A DNA stretch of 64,000 nucleotides from positions 1,426,001-1,490,000 of the forward strand of contig NZ_QZMU01000001.1 of NCBI RefSeq assembly GCF_003932505.1. The letters are read 5' to 3'. This document shows positions 15,574 through 24,232 of this stretch, piece by piece. Source of the DNA: Thiohalobacter thiocyanaticus. GTDB lineage: Bacteria > Pseudomonadota > Gammaproteobacteria > Thiohalobacterales > Thiohalobacteraceae. Each line of letters begins with the position of its first letter. Position 1 is the stretch's first letter. The position numbers and the translations under genes are program-made. Under the pieces are notes generated by a model that made no database searches, was not told the origin of the DNA, and saw only the letters and a list, made by a program, of their open reading frames with translations.

Positions 15574-16725
15574 ATGAAGGGACAACCCCACAAGCAGGCC
15601 GACACAGAGATCTTCCGCTACGGCCACAGCGCGGGCGCGGACTGGGAACAGGCCGCCGAGCAGTGCCTGCGCCAGATCGGCTATATCCCACCCGAGACCA
15701 ATCTGGGTTTTCTCTACGTCACCGACGAGCACGCCGCCATCCTGCCCTCCATCCTGGAGCATTTCCGCGAACAGACCGGCATCAATGACTGGGTCGGCAC
15801 GGTGGGCATGGGCATCTGCGCCACCGGCATCGAGTATTACGAGACCCCGGCCATGGCGGTGATGGTCGGCGCCTTCGGTCCGGAGGACTACCGCATCCTG
15901 CCCACCCTGCAGTCGCTGGAGATGAACGAACTGGATGCCCTCGACGACTGGCTGGCCGGCAGTGCCGCCCACCTGGGCATTGTCCATGGTGATCCCCGCA
16001 ACGCCGCCGGACCGGAGCTGATCGAGCGCCTGGCCGCGCGCCTGCCGGGCGGCTTCCTGGTCGGGGGGCTCAGCTCCTCACGCGACCAGGAACCGCAGAT
16101 CGCCAACCGCATCGTCCAGGGCGGGTTGTCCGGCGTGGTCTTCTCCGACCGTGTCCAGGTGGTCACCGGCCTGAGCCAGGGCTGCACCCCCATCGCCGGA
16201 AAACACGAAATCACCGAGTGCGAGCGCAACGTCATCAGCCGCATCGACGAGCGTCCGGCGCTGGACGTGTTCTACGAGGACATCGGCGAGATTCTGGCCC
16301 GCGACCTCAACCGGGTGGCCGGCTACATCTTCGCCGGCCTGCCACTGCAGGGCTCGGACACCGCCGACTACCTGGTGCGCAACCTGGTCGGGGTGGATAC
16401 CCGCAACAAGCTGCTGGCCGTCGGTGACCTGCTGCAGCCGGGCCAGGAAATCCAGTTCTGCCGCCGTGACGGCGCCTCGGCCTGGGAGGACCTGGAACGC
16501 ATGCTCGGCGACCTCAAGGCGCGCACCGGCGACCGCCCCATCCGCGGCGGCGTCTATTACTCCTGCCTGGGCCGGGGCAAGAACCTGTTCGGCGAGGAAT
16601 CCGACGAGCTGCGCGCCATCCGCGAGCGGCTGGGCGGGTTCCCGCTGGTGGGCTTCTTCGCCAACGGCGAGATCTTCCACAACCGGCTCTACGGCTATAC
16701 CGGGGTGCTGACGTTGTTTCTATAG
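15574..16725 (+). CDS. FIST-domain sensory protein
   Basis: A 383-residue soluble protein with an N-terminal FIST domain (about 20-220; LGFLYVTDEHAAILPSIL, VGTVGMGICATGIEYY, GGFLVGGLSSSR) and a FIST_C domain (about 225-370; LDVFYEDIGEIL, YYSCLGRGKNLFGEESDEL, GFFANGEIFHN). FIST domains are thought to bind small ligands such as amino acids and usually serve signal transduction; stand-alone versions like this have no known output. There is no kinase or chemotaxis gene beside it. Confidence 0.88.
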   Translation: MKGQPHKQADTEIFRYGHSAGADWEQAAEQCLRQIGYIPPETNLGFLYVTDEHAAILPSILEHFREQTGINDWVGTVGMGICATGIEYYETPAMAVMVGAFGPEDYRILPTLQSLEMNELDALDDWLAGSAAHLGIVHGDPRNAAGPELIERLAARLPGGFLVGGLSSSRDQEPQIANRIVQGGLSGVVFSDRVQVVTGLSQGCTPIAGKHEITECERNVISRIDERPALDVFYEDIGEILARDLNRVAGYIFAGLPLQGSDTADYLVRNLVGVDTRNKLLAVGDLLQPGQEIQFCRRDGASAWEDLERMLGDLKARTGDRPIRGGVYYSCLGRGKNLFGEESDELRAIRERLGGFPLVGFFANGEIFHNRLYGYTGVLTLFL

Positions 16726-16740
16726 AACCAGCCGCCGGCC

Positions 16741-16971
16741 GATGGGTTACGGCGCGGCGCGCCTTCACCCATCCTACATGCTGTGCACAAACGCCTGCAT
16801 TCTGACCGTCATCCCCGCGCAGGCGGGGATCCAGACACCGCCGCGGTCAATGGATTCCCGCTTGCGCGGGAATGACGGGAACAATTGCGCAGGATGGGTG
16901 GAGCACAGGCGCAAACCCATAGCTGGCCGCCTCAGATGGGTTACGGCGCGGAGCGCCTTTACCCACCCTAC
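16741..16971. repeat. Composite of family C and family A repeats
   Basis: A family A palindrome (16808-16876) is enclosed between two family C units (GATGGGTTACGGCGCGGCGC at 16741 and again, longer, from 16888 to 16971). The whole gap between the FIST gene and tas is made of these units. Confidence 0.8.
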
Positions 16972-17004
16972 ACCTGAATACCACACAACAACAGGACCCA
17001 TCCC

Positions 17005-18041
17005 ATGCAGTACCGCAAACTCGGCCGCACCGACCTCGACGTCAGCCTGATCTGCCTCGGCACCATGACCTTCGGCGAGCAGAACACCGAAGCCGAGGCG
17101 CACGCCCAGCTCGATCGCGCCGTGGCCGCGGGCGTGAACTTCATCGACACCGCCGAACTCTACCCGGTGCCGCCGGACGGCGAGACCCAGGGCCGCACCG
17201 AGGAATACATCGGCAGCTGGCTCGCGCGGCGCGGTAAACGCGACGATCTGGTCATCGCCAGCAAGGTAGCGGGACCCACCGACTGGTGCCCGCACATCCG
17301 CGGCGGCACCAGTCACCCGGATGCGAAGAACATCGAGATCGCGCTGACCGACAGCCTGCGCCGGCTGCGCACCGACTACATCGACCTCTATCAGGTGCAC
17401 TGGCCGGACCGCAACGCCAACTTCTTCGGCAAGCTGGGCTATGAATACGACGCCAGCCCCTCGCTGCCCATCGAGGACACCCTGGAGGCGCTGGCGCGCC
17501 AGGTCGAGGCGGGCAGGATCCGCCACATCGGCATCTCCAACGAGACGCCCTGGGGCCCATGCGCTACCTGCAACTCGCCGCGGCACGCGGCTGGCCGCGC
17601 ATCGTCAGCATCCAGAATCCCTACAGCCTGCTCAACCGCAGCTTCGAGGTCGGTCTGGCCGAGATCAGCCAGCACGAGGACGTGGGCCTGCTGGCCTATT
17701 CACCCCTGGGCTTCGGGGTGCTTAGCGGCAAGTACCTGGACGGCGCCCGGCCCGAGGGCGCGCGGCTGACCCTGTTCGAGCGTTTCAGCCGCTACTCCAA
17801 CCCGCAGGGCGTGCGCGCCACCGCAGCCTACGTGGAACTGGCGCGCCGCCACGGCCTGGACCCGGCACAGATGGCGCTGGCCTATATCAACAGCCGACCC
17901 TTCGTCACCGCCAACATCATCGGCGCGACCCGCATGGAGCAGCTGGAAAGCAACCTGGCCAGCGTGGATCTGACGCTGTCGGAAGAAGTGCTGGAGGGGA
18001 TCGAGGCGATTCATCAGGAACACCCCAATCCGTGTCCGTAG
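17005..18041 (+). pseudogene. tas: Aldo/keto reductase Tas, broken by a one-base frameshift
   Basis: The gene encodes an NADP-dependent aldo/keto reductase very like E. coli Tas (345 residues expected). The first frame (17005 to about 17558) gives MQYRKLGRTDLDVSLICLGTMTFGEQ through HIGISNETPWG with the catalytic Asp/Tyr context DTAELYPVP and the Lys context VIASKVAG. The second frame (17559-18041) continues as MRYLQLAAARGWPRIVSIQNPYSLLNRSFE to the end. Between the GGC codon at 17554-17556 and the ATG at 17559 only two bases (CC) remain, so one base is missing in a G4C3 run. This is either a recent mutation or a sequencing error in a homopolymer. Both halves are otherwise intact and conserved. 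Confidence 0.9.
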
Positions 18042-18064
18042 GTACCGCAAAACTTCTGAAAATC

Positions 18065-18220
18065 CGTCATTGCGAGGCGCACAGCGCCGCGGCAATCTCT
18101 AAGGAACTTCTGATTTATCCGTCATTGCGAGGCGCGTAGCGCCGTGGCAATCTCCAACCAACGAGTCCACTTTACGACATTGCCACGCTCCGTTTATGCC
18201 CTATGGGTACTCGCAATGAC
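18065..18220. repeat. Two family B repeats in tandem
   Basis: A left half-copy (18065-18100) is followed by a complete copy (18121-18220) whose right arm carries the variant centre TTTATGCCCTATGGGTACTC. They separate convergent tas and the DsrE-like gene. Confidence 0.8.
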
Positions 18221-18222
18221 GA

Positions 18223-18702
18223 TCACATCCTGACATAACCCTCTTCCTGCTCCAGCCGCTCGACCTCGGCCGGGCCGAAGGGCACGATCTCGATGAAGCC
18301 GGGCAGATCGTCGTTGCCCAGACCGAGCGACTCCATGCGCGTCTGGCAGGCCTTGACCTCGATCACCCCGAAGGCATCCAGCCGGGCGGCCAGATCCACC
18401 ATGTCGCGGTATTCAGCGTAATTGCCGATGGCGAAGAATTCGATCTCGGGCCCGTGCAGCACCAGGGCGATGCGGGGACGGCGTGCGGCCGGATGGGGCG
18501 TGCCTGCCAGCTCGTTCAGGCGCTGCAGCAGCTGACGTAGTTCCTGAGGTTCATGCAGATTGATGTCATAGACCTGGTGGCGTTCCAGGGTATCCGGGAC
18601 CTGCTGCACCAGGCCACCCGCACGCACATCCGGGCCCGGGGCGGACCCGGCCGCGCCGGCCATGGCCAACCACATCACCATCAGAAACCACGTCTGCTTC
18701 AT
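18223..18702 (-). CDS. Exported DsrE-superfamily protein
   Basis: A 159-residue protein with a signal peptide (MKQTWFLMVMWLAMAGAAGSAP) followed by a DsrE/DsrF-like fold: KPRIALVLHGPEIEFFAIG-type strand, then VIEVKACQTRMESLGL, where C (about 123) sits at the active-site position of DsrE-like sulfurtransferases, and a C-terminal FVPFGPAEVERLEQEEGY-type helix. Periplasmic DsrE relatives (DUF1791 type) are frequent in sulfur-oxidising bacteria; a persulfide-handling role is plausible but not shown. The start at 18702 is chosen for the signal peptide; the long upstream extension of the open frame is antisense to ctaA. Confidence 0.85.
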   Translation of the reverse strand: MKQTWFLMVMWLAMAGAAGSAPGPDVRAGGLVQQVPDTLERHQVYDINLHEPQELRQLLQRLNELAGTPHPAARRPRIALVLHGPEIEFFAIGNYAEYRDMVDLAARLDAFGVIEVKACQTRMESLGLGNDDLPGFIEIVPFGPAEVERLEQEEGYVRM

Positions 18703-18765
18703 GTCTCTCTCCGGAGCCGTTACAGATGCTTCGCCCCCATCCGATTTCAGGTAAAATAACCCATC

Positions 18766-19806
18766 ATGACAGAACAACAAACCCGCAACCGCATCATCGC
18801 CTGGTGGCTGTTCCTGTGCTGCGCCATGGTTTTCGCCATGATCGTGCTGGGCGGGCTGACCCGCCTGACCGGCTCCGGTCTGTCCATGGTCGAATGGGAC
18901 CCCATCTTCGGCATCCTGCCGCCGCTCCACGAGGCCGCATGGCAGGAGGTATTCGACAAGTACCGCGGCTCGCCCGAGTACCTGCACGTCAATGCCGGCA
19001 TGGACCTGGAGGGCTTCAAGTCCATCTACTGGTTCGAGTACGCCCACCGGCTGTTCGGACGCACCATCGGCACCGTCTTCCTGCTGCCCTTCCTGTTCTT
19101 CCTCTGGCGCGGCTGGATCCACCGCCCCCTGATTCCCAAACTCGCTGCCCTGTTCGTGCTCGGCGGGCTGCAGGGGGTGCTGGGCTGGTACATGGTGATG
19201 AGCGGTCTGGTCGACGTGCCCCAGGTGAGCCAGTACCGGCTGACCGCACATCTGCTGCTGGCGGTGCTGATCTATGCCTGGATGTTCTGGCTGGGGCTGG
19301 ATCTGTACCATGACCGGGCCGATCACCGCTGGCGCGCCGGGGCCCGCTTCGGCTGGCCGGCGGTGGGGCTGATTCTGCTCACCATCGCCTCCGGGGGGCT
19401 GGTCGCCGGGCTCAAGGCGGGCCTGGCCTACAACACCTTCCCGCTGATGGACGGCCGGCTGCTGCCGGAGGTGATGTTCCCCTTCGAGCCCTGGTGGCGC
19501 AACTTCTTCGATCACGTGGCCACGGTGCAGTTCGACCACCGGCTGCTGGCACTGACCACCTTTACCGTCATTCTGCTGGGCTGGCTGCTGACCCGACAGG
19601 GCCTGCCTCCGGGCCGGGCCCGCCTGAGCCTGCACCTGCTCGGCCTGATGGCCCTGGTCCAGGTCTCGCTGGGCATCGCCACCCTGCTCCACCAGGTGCC
19701 GGTGGCGCTGGCCAGCGCCCACCAGGCCGGCGCTATCCTGTTGCTTACATTGGCGATTATCCACCTGCACGGACTCACCCAGACAGCCCCGGAAGGCACC
19801 GGCTAG
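18766..19806 (+). CDS. ctaA: Heme A synthase, CtaA/COX15 family
   Basis: A 346-residue integral membrane enzyme with eight predicted helices that oxidises heme O to heme A for aa3-type cytochrome oxidase. The conserved GGLTRLTGSGLSMVEWDP (about 29-46), FEYAHRLFGR (H, about 90-99), LTAHLLLA (H, about 160-167), QFDHRLLA (H, about 250-257) and SAHQAGAILLL (H, about 320-330) give the four heme-ligand histidines. The type is the long COX15-like one of proteobacteria. No cytochrome oxidase genes are adjacent. It diverges from the DsrE-like gene with a 63-base gap. Confidence 0.95.
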   Translation: MTEQQTRNRIIAWWLFLCCAMVFAMIVLGGLTRLTGSGLSMVEWDPIFGILPPLHEAAWQEVFDKYRGSPEYLHVNAGMDLEGFKSIYWFEYAHRLFGRTIGTVFLLPFLFFLWRGWIHRPLIPKLAALFVLGGLQGVLGWYMVMSGLVDVPQVSQYRLTAHLLLAVLIYAWMFWLGLDLYHDRADHRWRAGARFGWPAVGLILLTIASGGLVAGLKAGLAYNTFPLMDGRLLPEVMFPFEPWWRNFFDHVATVQFDHRLLALTTFTVILLGWLLTRQGLPPGRARLSLHLLGLMALVQVSLGIATLLHQVPVALASAHQAGAILLLTLAIIHLHGLTQTAPEGTG

Positions 19807-19996
19807 ACGGTCCCGTCCGGCCGGAGCCGGTCTGCTGGACAAAATTCCGCCATTGCTTCACCCTTGACTTGGGTAATAACAACAAGCCATCCGGTCGCGC
19901 CCCGCGACCCGGGGCATGAGTGCGCAGGGGCTGCCGCGCCATCGGCACAGTGATGGAAGGCTGTCCGCGCGCAACACAACGGGGTCTGAAACAGCC

Positions 19997-20329
19997 GTGG
20001 CAACAACAACAAAGGATCTCGGCGAACTGCGGGAAGGGATGGTGCTGGGCGCAGACGCGACTTCGCCCCGCGGCCAGATGCTGCTGGGCGCCGGGGCCAT
20101 CCTGACCGAACGCCACCTGCGGCTGCTCGCCGCCAATGGCGTGGAGCGGGTCGAAGTCGAGACTCCCGGACAGGCGCAGGGCAGACCGGCTCCGGCGGCC
20201 GACCCCGCGCAGCTCGAGGCCAGGCTGGAAACACGTTTCGCGCACAATGACACGGGGCATCCCCTGATACGGGAACTCAAACGGATTTGCCGCAGCCGCA
20301 ACGAGGGTGGAGAAACGGATGGAGACTGA
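19997..20329 (+). CDS. Small protein coupled to the HDOD gene
   Basis: About 110 residues if the GTG at 19997 is the start (137 from an ATG-type start at 19916). The core LGELREGMVLGADATSPRGQMLLGAGAILTERHLRLLAANGVERVEVE resembles the N-terminal module found in front of HD-GYP and HDOD signalling proteins. The end overlaps the next start by 11 bases, so the two are translationally coupled and may represent a two-gene version of one signalling protein. Confidence 0.7.
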   Translation: MATTTKDLGELREGMVLGADATSPRGQMLLGAGAILTERHLRLLAANGVERVEVETPGQAQGRPAPAADPAQLEARLETRFAHNDTGHPLIRELKRICRSRNEGGETDGD

Positions 20330-21179
20330 ACTCAAGACACTGGTGAGCCGAACCAATGAGCTGGCCTCCCTGCCGGAGGTGGTCATGCGGGCCGTGGACA
20401 TGATCAACGATCCCGACGCCTCGGCCGCCGATATCGGCAACGTGATCGCCGACGACCCGGCCCTGACCGCACGGCTGTTGAAGATCGTCAACAGCCCCTT
20501 CTACGGCTTTCCCTCACGCATCGACACCGTATCCCGTGCCATCACCGTGGTGGGTACACTGGAACTGCTGGACCTGATCCTGGCCACCAGCGTGATGAAG
20601 GCCTTCACCGGCATCCCGACCGAACTGGTCAACATGGACGAGTTCTGGGAGCACAGTCTGTACACCGGCGTGGTCTCGCGCGTCCTGGCCACCCGCCACC
20701 GCGCCCCCAGCAGCGAGCGCTTCTTCATCGCCGGTCTGCTGCATGACATCGGTTCGCTGGTAATCTACCGTCACCGGCCGGAACAGGCGGCCAGCATACT
20801 GGAACGCGCCCGCGGCAGCGTGGTACCGCTGCATGTGCTGGAACGCGAGGCCTTCGGCTTCGACCACGGTCAGGTCGGGGCCGAGCTGATGCGCACCTGG
20901 CACCTCCCCGAGCATCTGGTCGCCAGCGCCTGCTGGCACCATCAGCCGATGGAAGTCGACGAACATCAGCTGGAAGTGGCCATAGTCCATCTGGCCGATG
21001 TCATTGCCAGCGCGGTCTACCCCACCGCCTCCGAGACCGAGCGGGTCCCGCCCATGGACGCCCGCGCCTGGGATCTGATCGGGCTGCCGGCGGACAGCAT
21101 CGACAGCATCATCAGTGACGCCGACAACCAGTTCGCCGACGCCCGCGCCGCCATCCTGCCCAGCGCCTCGGCGGCGTAG
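20319..21179 (+). CDS. HDOD-domain signalling protein
   Basis: A 286-residue protein almost wholly made of an HDOD domain: LASLPEVVMRAVDMINDPDASAADIGNVIADDPALTARLLKIVNSPFYGF (about 13-62) is the classic N-terminal half, and FIAGLLHDIGSLVIYRH (about 136-152) the degenerate HD region. HDOD proteins act in signal transduction and are usually not active phosphodiesterases. The ATG at 20319 has a GGTGGAG site; a GTG four codons earlier is an alternative. Partner genes other than the overlapping small protein are absent. Confidence 0.9.
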   Translation: METELKTLVSRTNELASLPEVVMRAVDMINDPDASAADIGNVIADDPALTARLLKIVNSPFYGFPSRIDTVSRAITVVGTLELLDLILATSVMKAFTGIPTELVNMDEFWEHSLYTGVVSRVLATRHRAPSSERFFIAGLLHDIGSLVIYRHRPEQAASILERARGSVVPLHVLEREAFGFDHGQVGAELMRTWHLPEHLVASACWHHQPMEVDEHQLEVAIVHLADVIASAVYPTASETERVPPMDARAWDLIGLPADSIDSIISDADNQFADARAAILPSASAA

Positions 21180-21306
21180 GCGGAGCATCCCGGCGACCAC
21201 TGATCCGCGTTGATCCACCCTCTTCCCGCAGACAAAAAAGGTTCATCTCACATTTCCGTGGAAGGCATGCGAAATGATTGGCCGGCATGCGGGCAGCGCC
21301 CCGCTC

Positions 21307-21435
21307 GTCATCCCGGCGCAGGCCGGGATCCAGATATCGCGGCGGTCCCTGGATTATTCGCTACGCTCACCCTTCGGGCCGCCCTACGGGCGTTCAACGC
21401 GCTGCGCGCTTTTGTCCGGCCTGCGCCGGAATGAC
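21307..21435. repeat. Family A repeat with an inserted inner palindrome
   Basis: Outer arms GTCATCCCGGCGCAGGCCGG and CCGGCCTGCGCCGGAATGAC enclose an inner GC-rich palindrome around TTCGGGCCGCCCTACGGGCG. It lies in the 403-base gap between the HDOD gene and the pentapeptide-repeat gene; apart from this and the terminator below, I see nothing else there. Confidence 0.8.
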
Positions 21436-21507
21436 GGTAGACGGCTGGTTGTTCTACGCCAAGCGGATTCAGTTCCCGAATACCCCCCCCCAAATCCGCC
21501 AAGAACC

Positions 21508-21538
21508 AAAAAAAAAACGGGACGCTGAGGTCCCGTTA
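21508..21538 (-). terminator. Rho-independent terminator of the propeller operon
   Basis: Read on the minus strand: AACGGGAC, loop CTCAGC, GTCCCGTT, then an uninterrupted run of T. It is 45 bases after the stop codon of the pentapeptide-repeat gene and closes the four-gene operon 24856-21583. Confidence 0.92.
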
Positions 21539-21582
21539 AGAGGGTGGAGGAGCACTTCCCACACAGCAACAGCAAATTCCCA

Positions 21583-22209
21583 CTACCATTCACACGGTCC
21601 CTGACTACGGTCAGGGCACACGGTCAGTGAATCCGTGACCGCCCCACTGAGTTCAGCCTCGCCCAGGTCCGCCGAGTTCATGTCCGCCCCCTGCAGCTGC
21701 GCGCCGGTGAGGTTGGCGAAGAAGAATCGGGCACTGTACAGATCCGTCTCCCTGAGATCGGCCCCGATCAGGCTGGCGCCGTCGAGGTTGGCATTATCCA
21801 GCCGCGCGAATCTCAGTTGGGCCCCGCTCAGATCGGCCCGCTCCAGCCGGGCCCGGGTGAGGAAGGCATCCTCCAGGCGGGCATCGGCGAGCACGGCATC
21901 GGCCAGGTTGCAGCCGCCCAGGATGGCGCCGCGCAGGTCGGCGCCGGTCAGGTCGGCTTCATGCAGATCGGAACCGGTGACCGCGGTATCGGCCAGCTTG
22001 ACCTCACGCAGGCTGGCACCATGCAGGTCCGCACCCAGCAGGTTCTTTCCGGACAGGTCTGTTCCATCGAGATTGCAGCCGGGGCAGGCATTGGTCTCCA
22101 ACAGGCGCTGCACCGCCTGCTCGCCCGAATCCGGCTCGGCGAATGCCGTGCTCAGTGGCAGCAGCAGCGCCAGCGCGACCCAGGGTTTCAGACGGCGATC
22201 AATGCGCAT
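21583..22209 (-). CDS. Exported pentapeptide-repeat protein
   Basis: About 208 residues: a signal peptide (WVALALLLPLSTAFAEP), a CPGC motif, then some 25 consecutive pentapeptides of the A(D/N)LXX form (for example GADLHGASLREVKLADT) forming a right-handed quadrilateral helix, and a Cys-containing tail (TVCPDRSQGPCEW). No enzyme role is known for such periplasmic helices. The start is ATG at 22209 (or 22215) and overlaps the end of the preceding gene, so translation is coupled. It is the last gene of the operon headed by the thioredoxin-fold protein. Confidence 0.9.
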   Translation of the reverse strand: MRIDRRLKPWVALALLLPLSTAFAEPDSGEQAVQRLLETNACPGCNLDGTDLSGKNLLGADLHGASLREVKLADTAVTGSDLHEADLTGADLRGAILGGCNLADAVLADARLEDAFLTRARLERADLSGAQLRFARLDNANLDGASLIGADLRETDLYSARFFFANLTGAQLQGADMNSADLGEAELSGAVTDSLTVCPDRSQGPCEW

Positions 22210-22675
22210 GGTCATCCTGGCCATGATCATGCTCATGGCCGGCCCCGGCCTTGTCCTTGTTCCTGGACAGCTCGGCAAAACGCACCTGCAGCGGCGCCTG
22301 GCCGCGCATGCTCAGAGTCAGTACCGCGCGCGGGGAATCGGTCGCGCCGATGCGCGAATCCTCGGCCAGCATCCGGCTGTCGCCGTCCGGCGCGAGATTG
22401 AGAACGATGCGCTCATCGTCCTGGAACAGGATCAGCTGACCCTGTGCACCCGCGGTCGGCCGCGGCTGATTGGCGTGATCCATTACCCAGACCACTGCCT
22501 TGCCCGCCTCCACCACCAGTTCCAGGTGATAGGGTCCGGACATGCGCATGGTGCCGCCGTGCACTGCACCATGCTCATCAAGGTATTCGTCGGTGTGTGC
22601 CTGCACGGCCGGTTGAAAGGCCAGCAGACCGGCGATCATGAACAGCACTCTCACTACCTGACTGATGTTCTTCAT
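22199..22675 (-). CDS. Periplasmic His-rich protein, possible copper chaperone
   Basis: A 158-residue protein with a signal peptide ending AVQAHTDEY. The mature N-terminus (HTDEYLDEHGAVHGG) and C-terminus (GHEHDHGQDDHAH) are histidine-rich, flanking a beta-sandwich-like core (MRMSGPYHLELVV, VLTLSMRGQAPLQVRF) with a Met pair in the MRM motif. Such pattern suggests metal binding, probably copper, but I do not recognise a named family with certainty. It lies 60 bases after the propeller gene and overlaps the pentapeptide-repeat gene, so it is likely made together with the enzyme and may load or protect its copper. Confidence 0.82.
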   Translation of the reverse strand: MKNISQVVRVLFMIAGLLAFQPAVQAHTDEYLDEHGAVHGGTMRMSGPYHLELVVEAGKAVVWVMDHANQPRPTAGAQGQLILFQDDERIVLNLAPDGDSRMLAEDSRIGATDSPRAVLTLSMRGQAPLQVRFAELSRNKDKAGAGHEHDHGQDDHAH

Positions 22676-22735
22676 AATCGACTCCAGATTTCAGAAAGAA
22701 GTGACCCGGCAGGCGCCGGGTCACGACAAACGGCC

Positions 22736-24202
22736 TTATACCGAAGTACTGCGCGAGGACTTGAGGCCCTCCCAGCTCTCCGGCACCACCACGTGGTCGT
22801 GCATGCCGCCGGGGTTCGGCAGGCGTGCGACGATCTCGTCGGTGTCGGCATGGATCACCACCATGCCGGACTGACCGGCCTGGTGACCGCTGTACACCGT
22901 GGTGATGAACTGACCGTCGACGGTGCAGTCGCAGGTGTGCGGATCCGGGCCGGTATCCCACTTGGCAACCACCTTCCAGGTCTTGGGGTCGACCTTGCAG
23001 ATGTAGCCGTTGTGCGGCTTGCGCGCCCAGATGGTGAAGAAGGCCCAGCGCGAATCCGGCACGTTGCCCATGTGCAGCGGCAGGTACTTGCGCCCGAAGC
23101 CCTCGACAAAGGCCTCCTTCTTCCACTTCATCGGATCCGGATCCTCGGAACGGTAGACCGCGATGTTGTTCTGCAGCACGTTGTTGCAGGCCAGGAAGTA
23201 CTCGCCGCTGGTCATGAAGCCGGCCTCGTGCAGCGGGGTCAGCACAGAAGGTACCGAGTAGGTCCAGGTGTAGCCCTGCTGCTTGACCAGCGGGAAGTTG
23301 TCCGGGGCGCCCTTGCCGGTGGACAGCATGGCCTTGACTTCCCAGGTGTTGGTGTCAACGATGGCGCAGCAGCCCAGACGACGGATCAGGATCGCGCCCA
23401 GCGGCAGCTCGGGATGCCAGGTGAAGGCGTCCACGAACACTGCGGTCGGATCGGCCGGCATCAGTTCCTCGCCCAGCATGGCCTCGTGGCTGGTCTTCAT
23501 GCCCTTGCGATCAAGGTAGTCGAACTTGCCGGTCGACTGATCCGGGAACACGTGGGAGATGTTGACCTGACGGGCAACCGGGTCGTAGTCGACGCGGAAG
23601 GCCTTGACGGTCTTCGGGTTGTCGCTGATGTCGGTGATCAGGACCATGTCCTTCTGGCCGTCGGCGAAGGCGACATACTTGTTGGCATTCGGGCCCACAC
23701 CGATGGAGACGTGCACGCCCAGCGCCATGCCGGTGGTTTCACTGACGTCGTTCACGATCGAGATCTTGTTCTGCTTGCCGCTGCCGTCGTAACGCATCTT
23801 GAACATCTTGAAGGCGCCGCGGTCACGCCACTCCGGAGAGTTCTCGTTGACATAAGGTGCGGCCGGCGGCTGCATGGTCTGGTAGAAGTCGAAGCCCTGG
23901 TAGGGATCGGCCGAAGGCATGGCCGCGATGTGATGCGGAATCGGCATGTCGATGCCGGCCAGACCGAAGTTGTACCAGGCCAGGGTCTCGGGCACGGACA
24001 GGTCCAGCGCCGAAACCGAGCCACTGTACTTGCCGGGCAGCAGAATGACATTGTCCTTGAACTGCTTGAACAGGTCGTGCTGGCGCTCGCCGGTGGCGTC
24101 ATGCACCGCGGCCATGGCCGGGTTCATGGCAAAGCTGCCGGCGGTACCGGCAACGCCGGCGGCCATGGCGCCCTTCATGAAATTGCGTCGTGAAATACTC
24201 AT
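22736..24202 (-). CDS. Tat-exported beta-propeller, candidate copper thiocyanate dehydrogenase
   Basis: A 488-residue protein with a Tat signal (SRRNFMKG, residues 4-11; cleavage near 32) and a seven-bladed propeller look related to N2O reductase. Conserved-looking His/Asp are H90/H91, H164, D258, H325, H377, H422, H468 and H470. The intervals (73, 94, 67, 52, 45, 46) closely follow those I recall for the trinuclear-copper ligands of Thioalkalivibrio thiocyanate dehydrogenase (H135, H206, D314, H381, H438, H482, H528), and K58 falls where its catalytic K103 would be. That enzyme oxidises thiocyanate to cyanate and sulfur in the periplasm. The ligand numbers are from memory. A CuA domain is absent, which argues against NosZ. 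Neighbours are a thioredoxin-fold protein, a His-rich protein and copper pumps. The ribosome site AGGAG is good. Confidence 0.7.
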   Translation of the reverse strand: MSISRRNFMKGAMAAGVAGTAGSFAMNPAMAAVHDATGERQHDLFKQFKDNVILLPGKYSGSVSALDLSVPETLAWYNFGLAGIDMPIPHHIAAMPSADPYQGFDFYQTMQPPAAPYVNENSPEWRDRGAFKMFKMRYDGSGKQNKISIVNDVSETTGMALGVHVSIGVGPNANKYVAFADGQKDMVLITDISDNPKTVKAFRVDYDPVARQVNISHVFPDQSTGKFDYLDRKGMKTSHEAMLGEELMPADPTAVFVDAFTWHPELPLGAILIRRLGCCAIVDTNTWEVKAMLSTGKGAPDNFPLVKQQGYTWTYSVPSVLTPLHEAGFMTSGEYFLACNNVLQNNIAVYRSEDPDPMKWKKEAFVEGFGRKYLPLHMGNVPDSRWAFFTIWARKPHNGYICKVDPKTWKVVAKWDTGPDPHTCDCTVDGQFITTVYSGHQAGQSGMVVIHADTDEIVARLPNPGGMHDHVVVPESWEGLKSSRSTSV

Positions 24203-24232
24203 TTGAAATTCTCCTGCGATTCGCTGACTGTC

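Noticed and set aside
22736..24202. Nitrous-oxide reductase (NosZ)
   Set aside because: No CuA cupredoxin domain or its Cys pair at the C-terminus, the protein is about 150 residues too short, and no nosDFY genes are adjacent.
22736..24202. Selenium-binding-protein-type methanethiol oxidase
   Set aside because: The Tat signal is compatible, but the characteristic motifs of that family were not seen and the ligand spacing fits thiocyanate dehydrogenase better.
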